Counted from the stretch's first letter, positions 1-8,812 are shown. The stretch: DNA of 53,740 nt from Bacteroidota bacterium (GCA_029571985.1 JAKQVC010000130.1:1-53740), one strand, 5' to 3'. The notes: generated by a model not told the origin, from the letters alone. Numbers and translations: made by a program.

Positions 1-2
1 CG

Positions 3-452
3 GTAAAACATTATAGAACCGGTAAATGCAAAACCTGTCCGGTTCGCGAACAATGCACCACAAATCCAAACGGCCGCATTATTGAACGAAGCAAATATAC
101 CGAAGCCGCACAGGCTAATGCTGAACGAATTAAAACCCAAAAACACATCTATCAAAAGCGTCAACAAATCGTTGAACATGTCTTTGGCACCATAAAACGG
201 CAATGGGGCTTTGATCATATACTGCTTAAAGGCCTCGAAAAAAATCACGGAGAACTCGGATTGATATATTTAACCTACAATCTGAGGAGGGTATTAAATA
301 TAATTGGCGCTAAAGAGCTCATAAACCGCCTGAAAATGGTGTATTCATCTGCATTTACCCTATCCATACCTATACGTTGTAATAGAACGGAAAAATTATA
401 CGAGCGCCTACGATTGCAATTAGGATTTTACAATGTCATGCTTGTTTTGTAA
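3..452 (+). CDS. IS1182-like transposase, 3' part only
   Basis: The frame is open from base 3 and ends at 452, so the 5' part lies outside the window. The visible 149 residues begin with a cysteine-rich motif (KCKTCPVREQCT) followed by RIIERSKYTEAAQ and EHVFGTIKRQWGFDHILLKG. This is the C-terminal part of DDE transposases of the IS1182/DDE_Tnp_1_6 type; the Glu of EHVFG is the likely third catalytic acid. The gene carries on past the usual tail with about 60 residues. I could not pick out the terminal inverted repeat of the insertion sequence. The half of an inverted repeat that follows at 475-483 suggests the element landed in or beside a structured spacer. Assignment to the DDE superfamily is firm; the exact IS family is inferred. 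Confidence 0.75.
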   Translation, partial: VKHYRTGKCKTCPVREQCTTNPNGRIIERSKYTEAAQANAERIKTQKHIYQKRQQIVEHVFGTIKRQWGFDHILLKGLEKNHGELGLIYLTYNLRRVLNIIGAKELINRLKMVYSSAFTLSIPIRCNRTEKLYERLRLQLGFYNVMLVL

Positions 453-474
453 CTTAGTTTTTGCACGAACTGCC

Positions 475-483
475 GTTAGCTGC
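475..483. repeat. Left arm of inverted repeat flanking Crp/MBL module
   Basis: GTTAGCTGC here is the exact reverse complement of GCAGCTAAC at 2097-2105, and the match extends to CCC with two mismatches. The pair brackets the Crp/Fnr and MBL genes like the ends of a cassette. Confidence 0.55.
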
Positions 484-509
484 AACCCGACCGAACCCGA
501 CAGCAAGAA

Positions 510-1088
510 ATGACTGAACAAGAAAAAATAGAAATTTTTAGGCAATTTGCTGACTTCAACGACAGTGAATTGAAAATAATTATGCCCTATTTTGAACACA
601 AGAAGTTCAAGAAAAAAACGACACTTTTAGACATTGGAAAAGTATCAAACGAAGTTTTTTATTTAATCAAAGGTTGCATTAGACTTTACTGTGAAAAAGA
701 CGGAGAAGAACTTTCAACTTACTTTTTTACCGAAAATATGTTTGCTGGTTCGTATGACAGTTTTTTATCTCGAAAACCAAGCAAAGTTGCCATCGAAACT
801 TTGGAAGAATGCGAAGTTTTAGTGCTTACGCACAAAGGACAGGAAAAGTTGTATGAGATATTTCCAAAAATGAACGAATTTATAAGAAAGGCTATTGAGC
901 AAAGATTTGTATTGCTTCACGATTTATTTATTTCATATTTATTGAACAGTCCAGAAGAAAGATATTTAATGCTTCTCAACGAAAGACCAGAACTATTGCA
1001 ACGCATCCCACAACACCAAATCGCCTCTTTTCTTGGCGTTACACGAGTTTCTTTAAGCCGAATTAGAAACCGGGTCGCAAAAAAATAA
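510..1088 (+). CDS. Crp/Fnr family transcriptional regulator
   Basis: A 192-residue protein of the usual size. Residues about 10-115 form a cyclic-nucleotide-binding-like beta roll (ExxxLIKGCIRLYCEKDGEE...TYFFTENMFAGSYDSF), and residues about 165-190 form a winged helix-turn-helix (PQHQIASFLGVTRVSLSRIRNRV). Bacteroidota have many such short Crp paralogues whose effector is unknown; the sequence does not show the full cAMP-binding signature, so the ligand is open. It lies 83 bp upstream of an MBL-fold hydrolase in the same direction, which suggests it controls that gene. No Shine-Dalgarno is visible; the start fits the family N terminus. The pair is bracketed by a short inverted repeat. Confidence 0.85.
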   Translation: MTEQEKIEIFRQFADFNDSELKIIMPYFEHKKFKKKTTLLDIGKVSNEVFYLIKGCIRLYCEKDGEELSTYFFTENMFAGSYDSFLSRKPSKVAIETLEECEVLVLTHKGQEKLYEIFPKMNEFIRKAIEQRFVLLHDLFISYLLNSPEERYLMLLNERPELLQRIPQHQIASFLGVTRVSLSRIRNRVAKK

Positions 1089-1171
1089 GCCTTTCAGTTA
1101 TGTATCTTTTGTTATCGTTTTAGTGGTTTAAGCTAATGTAATTTTGTTCCGTAAATTTTAAATTCAAAAAA

Positions 1172-2074
1172 ATGGAACATCGAAAAGATATTATCAATCC
1201 AAGCCCGATTTATGAAAATGTAACCACTACTGTAAAACTAAAAGGGAAAGATGTAAAAATTCACGGTTTGTGTGTTGGAACAGTAGCCGTAAAAACCACT
1301 TTCAAAACTAAGAGAGGAAATGGCTTTTTATCAAAAATTAATATTTTGCTTGCCAAATATTATACAGAATATATGCCTATTTGGGTTTGGGTAATTGAGC
1401 ATCCTGAAGGATTGATTATTGTGGATACAGGGGAAAATTCAGATAGTATGGAGGTTGACAAATATTTGAGCAAGGAAAGTTGGTATGCCCGTTATCAATT
1501 CAAAAACGCTTGTACTGTTAAAATCGGCAGAGAAAGTGAAATTAATAAACAACTTCAAAAAATAAATCTGAAACCCGAAGATGTAAAATTAGTTGTGCTT
1601 ACACATATGTATTTGGATCATATTGACGGATTAAAATATTTTCCTAAACAAGAAATAATGGTTGGTGATTTTGAATATATTCATCCCGATAATGTGTTTA
1701 AAAGCATTTTGCCAAGTTGGTTCAAACCTAATAAGCTAATATATAAAGCAGATAAAATTGAAGTGTTTAATGAAGCATTCCCGATAACACAAGCTGAAGA
1801 TTTGCTTTATGTGCCAACACCAGGTCACACATTGGGACACAGTTCATTGATATTTAAAACTGAAGATTTTGATATTATTTTTGCGGGAGATTCATCTTAC
1901 GACCAACAACAAGTATTAAGTGGGGAATTGCCAGGAGCAAATACTGATTACATAAAAACCGCAGAAACTTATCAGAAACTTTTAGCCTACGCCAAACTTC
2001 GGAAATCAATTTATTTGCCAACACACGATGCTAATTCAGGACAGCGTCTGTTAAACAAGTCATTTCTAATTTAA
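1172..2074 (+). CDS. MBL-fold hydrolase, AHL-lactonase-like, variant metal site
   Basis: A 300-residue metallo-beta-lactamase-fold protein. It has VDTGEN (residues about 85-90), the metal motif THMYLDHIDGL, then PTPGHTLGHSS, FAGDSSYDQQ and LPTHDANSG, in the order seen in N-acyl-homoserine lactonases and related hydrolases. The canonical HxHxDH reads HMYLDH here: the second histidine, normally a zinc ligand, is a tyrosine (TAT codon). Other ligands (His, Asp-His, His, Asp, His) are in place. The substrate is not predictable: it could be a lactonase, another MBL hydrolase, or a protein with altered metal use. Its likely partner is the Crp/Fnr gene just upstream. No signal peptide is seen, so it is probably cytoplasmic. 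Confidence 0.8.
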   Translation: MEHRKDIINPSPIYENVTTTVKLKGKDVKIHGLCVGTVAVKTTFKTKRGNGFLSKINILLAKYYTEYMPIWVWVIEHPEGLIIVDTGENSDSMEVDKYLSKESWYARYQFKNACTVKIGRESEINKQLQKINLKPEDVKLVVLTHMYLDHIDGLKYFPKQEIMVGDFEYIHPDNVFKSILPSWFKPNKLIYKADKIEVFNEAFPITQAEDLLYVPTPGHTLGHSSLIFKTEDFDIIFAGDSSYDQQQVLSGELPGANTDYIKTAETYQKLLAYAKLRKSIYLPTHDANSGQRLLNKSFLI

Positions 2075-2096
2075 ACTTAAAGCATAAAAACGGGCA

Positions 2097-2105
2097 GCAG
2101 CTAAC
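2097..2105. repeat. Right arm of inverted repeat flanking Crp/MBL module
   Basis: GCAGCTAAC, exact inverse of 475-483. It is followed by AAGGTATTGGC, which has the look of the left half of an attC-like spacer whose other half is missing. Confidence 0.55.
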
Positions 2106-2134
2106 AAGGTATTGGCCATTTTAGGGACGACCAA

Positions 2135-2641
2135 ATGACACTAGAAGAACATATAGGTAATTTACCAAAAAACAAGCGTTGTGACATTGCAGTCCGTTTG
2201 ACAAGGTTGGCTTTGCCAATTTGGGACAAATACGCTGAAAAAAACGAACTGACTTATCGTGACACGGTCGTTGGACTTCAACATTCGGTAAACAGAGCCC
2301 TACTGAAGAACACAATAGACGCAGTCGAGAAATATATTTCGACAAATTTCATTGGCAAAGCAATTATCAAAAACACTGCCCTCTTATCTTTAAGTAGACA
2401 GTTTTCTGACCCTATTGTGGCGTTGCAAGACCTTGACTGGAAATTGCCGTACGAAGTAGAACGAACTTTTTATTCAGTTTACAATCTTTTGGACTCAACC
2501 CTTGGCAAGGAAAAGACGGCGTTTTATGAGAAAACAATTTACGTAACTATTAATCAGGCAATAGACGCACTATCAAGTTCAAATTTAATGAACGAAAAAG
2601 AAATAAGGGAAATACTTTATGGCAATAAAAGCGGTTTATAA
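2135..2641 (+). CDS. Hypothetical protein (168 aa)
   Basis: I do not recognise a family. The product is a soluble, mostly helical, acidic-basic balanced protein with no signal peptide or membrane segment. It starts 60 bp after the MBL gene, just beyond the GCAGCTAAC repeat. Its last codons (GNKSGL and the stop) lie inside the left arm of the foldable element at 2633-2770, the way integron cassette genes often end in their recombination site. Codon use is ordinary for a coding frame, with no internal stops and a plain ATG. It could be a cassette-borne protein of unknown role. Confidence 0.6.
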   Translation: MTLEEHIGNLPKNKRCDIAVRLTRLALPIWDKYAEKNELTYRDTVVGLQHSVNRALLKNTIDAVEKYISTNFIGKAIIKNTALLSLSRQFSDPIVALQDLDWKLPYEVERTFYSVYNLLDSTLGKEKTAFYEKTIYVTINQAIDALSSSNLMNEKEIREILYGNKSGL

Positions 2642-2770
2642 CAACACCTATCTCAAAGTGGCGTTTCAATGGTTAAATCAAGCTTTATGCAGCTATCATA
2701 GTTTCTGCTTGGTTGACACTGAAGTGCTCCTAAATCGCCAACTTCTTGTAGCCCGAAACCATTATAAACC
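2633..2770. repeat. attC-like foldable intergenic element, copy A
   Basis: The outer arms GGTTTATAA (2633-2641) and TTATAAACC (2762-2770) are perfect inverses. The inner arms AAGTGGCGTTT (2656-2666) and AAATCGCCAACTT (2732-2744) pair over 11 bp with extra unpaired bases on one side. Two paired boxes, a spacer and an extra-helical base resemble an integron attC site, though the canonical GTTRRRY box is not clear. About 100 bases align well with copy B at 17216-17336 (TAACAA...CTA.CTC.AAGT.GG.TTTC.ATGGTTAAAT.AAG.TTTAT). A short ORF reading through the element is not a gene. Confidence 0.6.
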
Positions 2771-2797
2771 ACTGTATCACAACCAAAGTTCAACAAT

Positions 2798-4450
2798 ATG
2801 AAAAAAGCAATCTCAATAATAACCCTTGTTTTATTTTCATTCTCGACCTATTCCCAGACAACGGCTCAGGAATCTGAAAAAATTGCGACCTTCTGTAAAG
2901 TATGGGGGTTTCTTAAATATTATCATCCGACCGTTGCGAAGGGAAAACTTGACTGGGATAATGAATTTACAACCCGGATTAAAGTGGTGTCTGCCTTAAA
3001 TACAAAACAAGAAATTAATGATTATTATTCAGAATGGATCAATAGTTTAGGCAAAGTAAATGCTTGCAAAAAATGTAATAATGAAATCCCGGATAGTCTT
3101 CAGTTTAACCTGGATTTAGCCTGGTTAAGCGATTCCACTGTCTTCACACAAACCTTGATAGATCAACTTCAATTCATTCAGCATAACAGAAATCAAGACG
3201 ACAATTACTACGTCCAACAATACAAATTTGTGGGAAACACCAAATATGATAATGAGAAGCCTTATGTAGACTCTATTTATCCTTCATACGAAATGCGTTT
3301 ATTGGGCCTGTCTCGTTATTGGAATATTATTAATTATTTCTTCCCGTATAAATATAGGATCGGACAAAGCTGGGATGAAGTGCTTGTTGACATGATTCCA
3401 AAGTTTAAGGATGCAAGTGATACTATTGCTTATCACCTTGCGATGCTCGAATTGACCGCTAAAATACATGACAGCCATGCTGCGTTTAATACTAAATACA
3501 CGAATCAATATTTTGGTGAACGGTGGGCGCCTTTCAGATTTAAGATCATTGATAACAAAGCAATAGTTACCGGCTTTTATAATGATTCATTATGTAAAAT
3601 AAATGACATTCAGTATGGTGATGTTTTTTTAAAAGTGGGCAATGCGACTATTGAAGACATCATCAAGGAGAATTCAACATATATTGGTGCATCCAACGAA
3701 GCGACTAAATTGCGTAATATGTACTATGTCATTTTTAACGGAAAGACAGATTCGGTTACTGTGACTTTTGAAAGGAATGGTGTGATTGGAGAAAAAACTT
3801 TATACAGATACCCCTTCAAGGATTTTGCATTTAGTTGGTCTGGCGTTGATAAAAAGGACACCTGCAAAATATTAGAAGGAAATATCGGATATGTTGACTT
3901 GGGACTTCTGCAACCAAAGCAAACGGAAGCGTATTTGAATAAACTGAAGAATACCAAAGCGATAATATTTGATGTAAGAAATTATCCAAATGGAACGATG
4001 TATAACATTGCTTACTTCCTGAATCCAGACAAAAAACCATTTGCGAAGTTCACTTATCCAGATATGTCATATCCGGGTGTTTTTCAATACACAGCTCCAT
4101 ATTCTTGTGGGGCGAAGAATGATTCACCTTATGCTGGAAAGGTTGTTTTACTTTTTAACGAAACTTCACAGAGTCACGCAGAATTTACTTTAATGGCTTT
4201 ACAAACTGCCCCCAATGTTATAGGTGTCGGCAGTCAGACAGCAGGTGCAGATGGAAATGTATCATTGATTACCTTTCCGGGAAATTACCAAACGTATATG
4301 ACAGGTATTGGTGTTTACTATCCTGATGGCAAAGAAACCCAAAGGATTGGCATTGTTCCAGACGTTGAAGTTAAGCCGACTATTGAAGGACTTAGATTGA
4401 AAAGGGATGAAGTATTGGAAAAGGCTATTGAAATAATCTATGAGAACTAA
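2798..4450 (+). CDS. Secreted S41-family peptidase
   Basis: A 550-residue protein with a signal peptide (MKKAISIITLVLFSFSTYSQ). Residues about 26-200 form an N-terminal helical region with KVWGFLKYYHPTV, typical of Bacteroidota S41 proteins. A PDZ-like stretch follows (YGDVFLKVGNATIEDI, residues about 270-300). The C-terminal processing-protease domain holds AIIFDVRNYPNGT and FNETSQSHAEF; the Ser near residue 459 is the expected nucleophile. The end (GIVPDVEVKPTIEGL...RDEVLEKAIE) is the usual S41 tail. It should act in the periplasm or outside the cell as a serine endopeptidase; the substrate is unknown. It starts 27 bp after the foldable element and ends before a fragment of the same element. 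Confidence 0.85.
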   Translation: MKKAISIITLVLFSFSTYSQTTAQESEKIATFCKVWGFLKYYHPTVAKGKLDWDNEFTTRIKVVSALNTKQEINDYYSEWINSLGKVNACKKCNNEIPDSLQFNLDLAWLSDSTVFTQTLIDQLQFIQHNRNQDDNYYVQQYKFVGNTKYDNEKPYVDSIYPSYEMRLLGLSRYWNIINYFFPYKYRIGQSWDEVLVDMIPKFKDASDTIAYHLAMLELTAKIHDSHAAFNTKYTNQYFGERWAPFRFKIIDNKAIVTGFYNDSLCKINDIQYGDVFLKVGNATIEDIIKENSTYIGASNEATKLRNMYYVIFNGKTDSVTVTFERNGVIGEKTLYRYPFKDFAFSWSGVDKKDTCKILEGNIGYVDLGLLQPKQTEAYLNKLKNTKAIIFDVRNYPNGTMYNIAYFLNPDKKPFAKFTYPDMSYPGVFQYTAPYSCGAKNDSPYAGKVVLLFNETSQSHAEFTLMALQTAPNVIGVGSQTAGADGNVSLITFPGNYQTYMTGIGVYYPDGKETQRIGIVPDVEVKPTIEGLRLKRDEVLEKAIEIIYEN

Positions 4451-4456
4451 AAAGGC

Positions 4457-4485
4457 AAATTACAACACCTACCAAAAAGTATCGG
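4457..4485. repeat. Truncated copy of the attC-like element (left end)
   Basis: TTACAACACCTACC followed by AAAAAGTATCGG matches the left end of copy A (TAACAACACCTATC, CAAAGTGGCG), 7 bp past the S41 stop. No right half was found. Confidence 0.4.
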
Positions 4486-4512
4486 TTGAGTAGCAGCAAA
4501 TCATATAAAAAC

Positions 4513-5145
4513 ATGCATAAAATACTCCAACTGATCATCTGTGTTTGCTTCATCCACGCCGCACAATCACAAACTGCGGTTTGGGGTTTATATCAATTTG
4601 CATTTTCGAATAACAGCACACTAGACCTCAGGCCGGATTCAACCTATATATTCCAATCATTTCCCCGCTGCGGTTTAGTTGAAAATGGTATTGACTCAGG
4701 AACATTTGAAATTAATGTCGACACGATTACTTTGTATTCCAATACATCCAATACAGCGCCTCAGAGATATCTATACATTTCACGGCAACTCAGCCATCCC
4801 GCCTCCGGCGCATTTTTCCCGATTGGAACAATTGCTGATATACATACAAAAGACAGCCTGATCCCTGATTCACATATTGGACGTATCTCCGATTATCAAG
4901 TGCTGTCGTATAGCGATTGCTCAAAATTAAAAGGGTATTACAGCAATGGTAAAACACAATTTGAAACCCAGGTGATTGACAAATACATCATTACAACGAA
5001 GTATTATCCTACGGGACAAGTGCAAGAAATAACACGCTATAAAAAGACCAAAAAAACAGGCGACTGGCTCTACTTCAACGAATCCGGCGCAATAACCAAA
5101 ATCGAAACTTACAAACACAACAAACTAAAAAAGACGGTGCAATAA
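4513..5145 (+). CDS. Secreted protein with C-terminal MORN_2/YwqK-like repeats
   Basis: A TTG further upstream is in frame, but the ATG at 4513 gives a clean signal peptide (MHKILQLIICVCFIHAAQSQ) and is preferred, making 210 residues. The middle carries a beta-rich region with LDLRPDSTYIF, of the kind found in Bacteroidota secreted proteins. The end has two or three repeats of the form YSNGKTQFE..., YYPTGQVQEITRYKKTKKTGDW, YFNESGAITKIETYK, matching MORN_2 repeats of the YwqK group. These proteins are often labelled antitoxins, but for secreted Bacteroidota members that label has no support here. It follows the S41 gene by 62 bp in the same direction. Function unknown; probably periplasmic or surface located. 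Confidence 0.65.
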   Translation: MHKILQLIICVCFIHAAQSQTAVWGLYQFAFSNNSTLDLRPDSTYIFQSFPRCGLVENGIDSGTFEINVDTITLYSNTSNTAPQRYLYISRQLSHPASGAFFPIGTIADIHTKDSLIPDSHIGRISDYQVLSYSDCSKLKGYYSNGKTQFETQVIDKYIITTKYYPTGQVQEITRYKKTKKTGDWLYFNESGAITKIETYKHNKLKKTVQ

Positions 5146-5159
5146 ACACAAACCCCACT

Positions 5160-5560
5160 TACCAAACTCTCCTCCACCGCACGGCAAACCTCACTTTCAC
5201 ATTTGCATTATCATCCCGAGTACTCGTGACTCCGATGCACTGCATCGGTTATCAATCAAATCTGTATTCATCAGCTAATTGGCACATCGGCTAATCGGCT
5301 AATCACTTTCACACTTGCATTTCACGTCGACACGTCGGAACGTCGACACGTCGACACCTCTGTCTTTTATCAGCATCCTCCTGCCTCACCCCCCGCCCCA
5401 CCCCTCCTCCGTCGGTGCGGCAGGCTCTCCATTCGTGCCTCATAGAGAGGGAGCTTATTTTTTGATACTAATGGAATAATGGGTTGAATCGTAAGTCATC
5501 GGTGAAATATTGTGTTTCACACACCACACGCTCCCTTCGAATCTCGATGTTACGGTATTT
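5160..5560. repeat. Mosaic intergenic repeat (inverted copy near 49.2 kb)
   Basis: Noncoding. It holds short repeated phrases (CGGCTAATCGGCTAATC, CACTTGCATTTCAC), a cluster of GTCGAC/ACGTCG units at 5326-5357, a GC-rich tract, then CCTCATAGAGAGGGAGC and TTATTTTTTGATACTAATG. From about 5317 to 5500 it is closely matched by the reverse complement of about 49105-49290. No ORF here is credible. Confidence 0.7.
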
Positions 5561-5650
5561 GATTGTTCTACCTCGGCTAATTGGCACATCGGCTAATCGG
5601 CTAATCATTTTCACACTTGCATTCCATCCCGAGTAATCGGAACTCCGCTG

Positions 5651-5884
5651 CATTCCATCCCGAGTACTCGGGACTCCGCTGCGCTACGTCGGCTAATTTT
5701 ATCTGCATTTCATTTTCACACTTCCACACGCAAATCCGCCGCACAGCGGACCTCACTTGCACATTTGCATTCCATCCCGAGTACTCGGGACTCCGCTGCG
5801 CTACGTCGGCTAATTTTATCTGCATTTCATTTTCACACTTCCACACACAAATCCGCCGCACGGCGGACCTCACTTGCACATTTG
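5651..5884. repeat. 117-bp tandem duplication with 14-bp palindromes
   Basis: Two head-to-tail copies, 5651-5767 and 5768-5884, nearly identical. Each begins CATTCCATCCCGAGTACTCG. The perfect palindrome CCCGAGTACTCGGG lies at 5659-5672 and 5776-5789, and each copy also has a CCGCCGCRCGGCGG near-palindrome. As 117 is a multiple of three, repeated open frames cross it on both strands; they are artefacts. The rest of 5885-6070 is AT-rich and shows nothing more. Confidence 0.85.
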
Positions 5885-6070
5885 CATTTCACGTCCGCAC
5901 GTCAACACCTCCGCACGTCCGCACTCCAGTCTTTTATCAACATCACCCGCCCTCTCCCACACACATCATTATTCAAAATATCCCCCAAAATCCTACCTGC
6001 GTTTAATTAAACAAACCATTGTATATTTATTGTTTCTTTATCCTTAATCACTCAGCACATTATATGCTCC

Positions 6071-7891
6071 ATGCGAATCATGCCAATTAAATTTCAAATA
6101 CACTTGAGCATCTATATGCTTATCTGTTTGCTTGTGATTACACACATAGGCTTTGCACAACCAACAGATAACTACGAAACCATTGGCGATTCCCTGGTTC
6201 AAACCGGCAATGCAGAGGCGCTGGTAACATATTTCGAGAACGAATTAAAGTCGCATCCCAATGATGAATCCATATTGCGTTGGTTGGGGTTTGGGCATTT
6301 GGCGTTGAATAATCTGGATAAGGCAGAGGCGTTTTATATGCAGGCATTGCAAGTAAATCCCGCCTGCGCGAGATGTTATAAAAATATCGGCTGGGTATAT
6401 TTCAATAGGGGCGACACTAAACTCGCCCTGCAAAATTTTGATAAAGCCGTTGCGCTTGATCCTAAGGATGTTTATATACTTGCCGACCGTGCCAACATGC
6501 TGGAAATGTTGGGCGATGAGTTTGGTGCACTGCGTGATTATGATAAGACAATTCAATTAGACCCGCAAAATCCTGAACTCTATAATATGCGGGGCGAATA
6601 TAACGACCGGTTCGGCTATACATCTCTTGCCCTGAATGATTATTCGAAGGCGATTCAATTAAACCCGCAATTTCAGTTAGCATATTTTAATCGCGCAAAC
6701 GACTATTTTTCACTCAACAGGTTAACCGAAGCGCTAACGGATATTAATATCGCCATTTCAATTGATAGTGCTAATTATTTATGCTATTCAGGTAGAGGAG
6801 CCATTTTAGAAATGATGGGCGAAAAGCAAAAAGCCATGGATGATTATAATAAGGCGATAACTATTAATCCCGATGATCCATACAGCTATTTGAATCGCGC
6901 CCGATTATTCTATCAGATGGAAGAACTCGATGCCGCCTGCACCGATTACACGAAACTTAAACTCGATGTCGACAAGGGCCTGATTACCGACCCGGCGGTT
7001 ATGGATGAAATCAAAGGTGCATTGCCTGATTTTTGTGATAGCACAAGGGCTAGTTATTATTATCAAAGAGGAGTTGCTTATTATAATCTAGAGCAATATC
7101 AAAAAGCAGTTGATATATATAAAATAGGGTTAACCTATTTTCCGAATAATGCGATTTCACAATCATTCCTGGGCAATGCATATATGGCGCTCAACCAGTA
7201 TCAACTCGCGCTGGAATATTATTACCTCGCACTGGAGAACATCGCATCCATCCGGCAGGAGGTAGAACTCAACCCAAGATTTAAACAAGCTACGCGACAG
7301 GAAATAGACATGTTTTACAATGGCACGATTGCTTCTACTTATGCCAGTATGGCGGAATGTCTGATTAATCTGGGACAACTGGATGAGGCGCTGTTGAAAA
7401 TAAACAAAGCCATAGAATCCGCACCGCAACTAGATGAAATTGGTGTGCAGGCTTTTTATAATACCAGAGGGTATATTTACCTGCTGAAAGGCGACTATAA
7501 TCCGGCTATCGCTGATTTTGATAAAACCATATCAATAGACCCGACGTTTACCCTCGCTTATGTGAATCGTGCCGTTGCAAAAGTAAGTTTAGCTGAACAG
7601 ATAAAGATTAAATCTTTTTCACTTAGTAGTGAAATCAATACACAACCCATTCAATTGAGTTGGGATATTCCATCAAAATCATCCATTAAAAATTCAGAAA
7701 TCAAATTGTTGTCGGCGCTTGCCGATTGTAATACAGCAATTGAATTGGATCCAAAATTGGGATATGGGTATTATATACGCGGACAAATAAAATTAATGCT
7801 GCATTACGAAGATAATTGCACCGATTTATACCTGGCAAAAGATTTGGGCATGGTTATAGAGAAAGAATTATTTAAGCAGTGTGATGAATAA
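6071..7891 (+). CDS. Secreted/periplasmic tetratricopeptide-repeat protein
   Basis: A 606-residue protein with a signal peptide ending near residue 29 (ICLLVITHIGFAQ). Residues about 45-290 hold at least seven TPR units in tandem (for example GWVYFNRGDTKLALQNFDKA, RANDYFSLNRLTEALTDINI), and residues about 325-590 hold several more, interrupted by a linker rich in Ser/Glu. TPR arrays are protein-binding scaffolds, here probably in the periplasm. No enzymatic domain is seen. It has no close partner: repeats lie upstream and a DUF1801 gene downstream. A second ATG three codons in could also serve as the start. A shorter TPR protein at 27290 has a similar architecture. Confidence 0.8.
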   Translation: MRIMPIKFQIHLSIYMLICLLVITHIGFAQPTDNYETIGDSLVQTGNAEALVTYFENELKSHPNDESILRWLGFGHLALNNLDKAEAFYMQALQVNPACARCYKNIGWVYFNRGDTKLALQNFDKAVALDPKDVYILADRANMLEMLGDEFGALRDYDKTIQLDPQNPELYNMRGEYNDRFGYTSLALNDYSKAIQLNPQFQLAYFNRANDYFSLNRLTEALTDINIAISIDSANYLCYSGRGAILEMMGEKQKAMDDYNKAITINPDDPYSYLNRARLFYQMEELDAACTDYTKLKLDVDKGLITDPAVMDEIKGALPDFCDSTRASYYYQRGVAYYNLEQYQKAVDIYKIGLTYFPNNAISQSFLGNAYMALNQYQLALEYYYLALENIASIRQEVELNPRFKQATRQEIDMFYNGTIASTYASMAECLINLGQLDEALLKINKAIESAPQLDEIGVQAFYNTRGYIYLLKGDYNPAIADFDKTISIDPTFTLAYVNRAVAKVSLAEQIKIKSFSLSSEINTQPIQLSWDIPSKSSIKNSEIKLLSALADCNTAIELDPKLGYGYYIRGQIKLMLHYEDNCTDLYLAKDLGMVIEKELFKQCDE

Positions 7892-8014
7892 AGCCCACAA
7901 AAATTTTCGAACACATTAAATACCAGTTAGAAGTCATGGTGATATTGAATTATGAATGGACTGCGTCTGAATAAACAAACTCATGGTTGCATTAAAAATA
8001 TACACGCATTTCAA

Positions 8015-8443
8015 ATGAACATCGCATTACAAATCACGCACTATATCAACAGTTTACCTGCGGCTAAAAGTGGCGAAATGCTTGCCTTACACAACCGTAT
8101 ACTGCAATTATTACCTGATGCCCGCTTGTGGTTTCTGGATGGTAAAGATGCATCTGGTAAAGTCGTTTCAAATCCCAATATTGGTTACGGCATGCAGAAA
8201 ATGCAATATGCTGATGGAAAAACAAAAGACTTCTATCAGATTGGATTGAGTGCAAATACAACCGGTATTTCTGTGTATATCATGGGGTTAGCAAACAAAA
8301 AATACTTACCCGAAACATATGGACAAACCATAGGCAAAGCGAGTGTTACAGGATATTGCATTAAATTTAAATCGTTGAAAGATATTGATCTACAAGTGTT
8401 GGAATCAGCAATTTTAGACGGTATAAAACAAATACACGAATAA
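8015..8443 (+). CDS. DUF1801 (YdhG-like) domain protein
   Basis: The reading frame opens at 7952, but the family start is at the internal ATG 8015 (MNIALQITHYINSLPAAKSGEM), giving 142 residues. Family features are WFLDGKD, the central NPNIGYG, and the end YLPETYGQTIGKASVTGYCIKFKSLKDIDLQ, which matches the DUF1801 C-terminal signature (KASVGKxCIRFKxLxDID). Small cytoplasmic proteins of this fold resemble the iron-chaperone frataxin in structure; the biochemical role is not established. Nothing in the neighbourhood (TPR protein upstream, repeats downstream) narrows the role. Confidence 0.75.
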   Translation: MNIALQITHYINSLPAAKSGEMLALHNRILQLLPDARLWFLDGKDASGKVVSNPNIGYGMQKMQYADGKTKDFYQIGLSANTTGISVYIMGLANKKYLPETYGQTIGKASVTGYCIKFKSLKDIDLQVLESAILDGIKQIHE

Positions 8444-8509
8444 ACCGACACATACGGAATTAATACATGCAAGTTGCATTATAACCTACTACTTAATAGA
8501 GCACTAACC

Positions 8510-8752
8510 ACCACTCGAAACTCCGCTACGCTACGCCGGCTATCAATCAAATCTGTGTTCATCAGCTAATCCCGAGTACTCGGGACTCCGCTGCGCTGCG
8601 TCGGCTAATTGGCACATCGGCTAATCATTTGCACACTTGCATTCTATCGGCTAATCCCGAGTACTCGGGACTCCGCTGCGCTACGTCGGCTAATCATCAC
8701 ATCTGCATTCATCGGCTAATCGGCTAATTGGCTAATTGGCTAATCAGAAAAC
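8510..8752. repeat. Mosaic GGCTAAT / CCCGAGTACTCGGG repeat cluster
   Basis: Noncoding cluster with two perfect CCCGAGTACTCGGG palindromes (8571-8584 and 8656-8669), each followed by GACTCCGCTGCGCTRCGTCG, and runs of CGGCTAAT or TGGCTAAT. Same family as 5160-5884 and 48938-49010. It separates the DUF1801 gene from T9SS cargo. Confidence 0.8.
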
Positions 8753-8812
8753 CCTCTCTTAGAATTAGAATTCTATTATCAGGCAGCATAGTCTTTTCCG
8801 CCCGCAAAACCC

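Noticed and set aside
2619-2801. 60-codon frame downstream of the 168-residue hypothetical
   Set aside because: It lies inside the foldable element copy A and overlaps the previous gene; no signature of coding.
4513-5145. Calling the MORN_2-like proteins antitoxins
   Set aside because: The first is secreted with a signal peptide, the second is a fragment, and no toxin gene is adjacent.
5651-5884. Possible CRISPR array
   Set aside because: Only two repeats, 117 bp long, with no spacers and no cas genes in the window.
5617-6010. Open frames of 129 and 81 codons across the tandem duplication
   Set aside because: They repeat the same phrase because the 117-bp unit is a multiple of three; the DNA is a repeat, not a gene.
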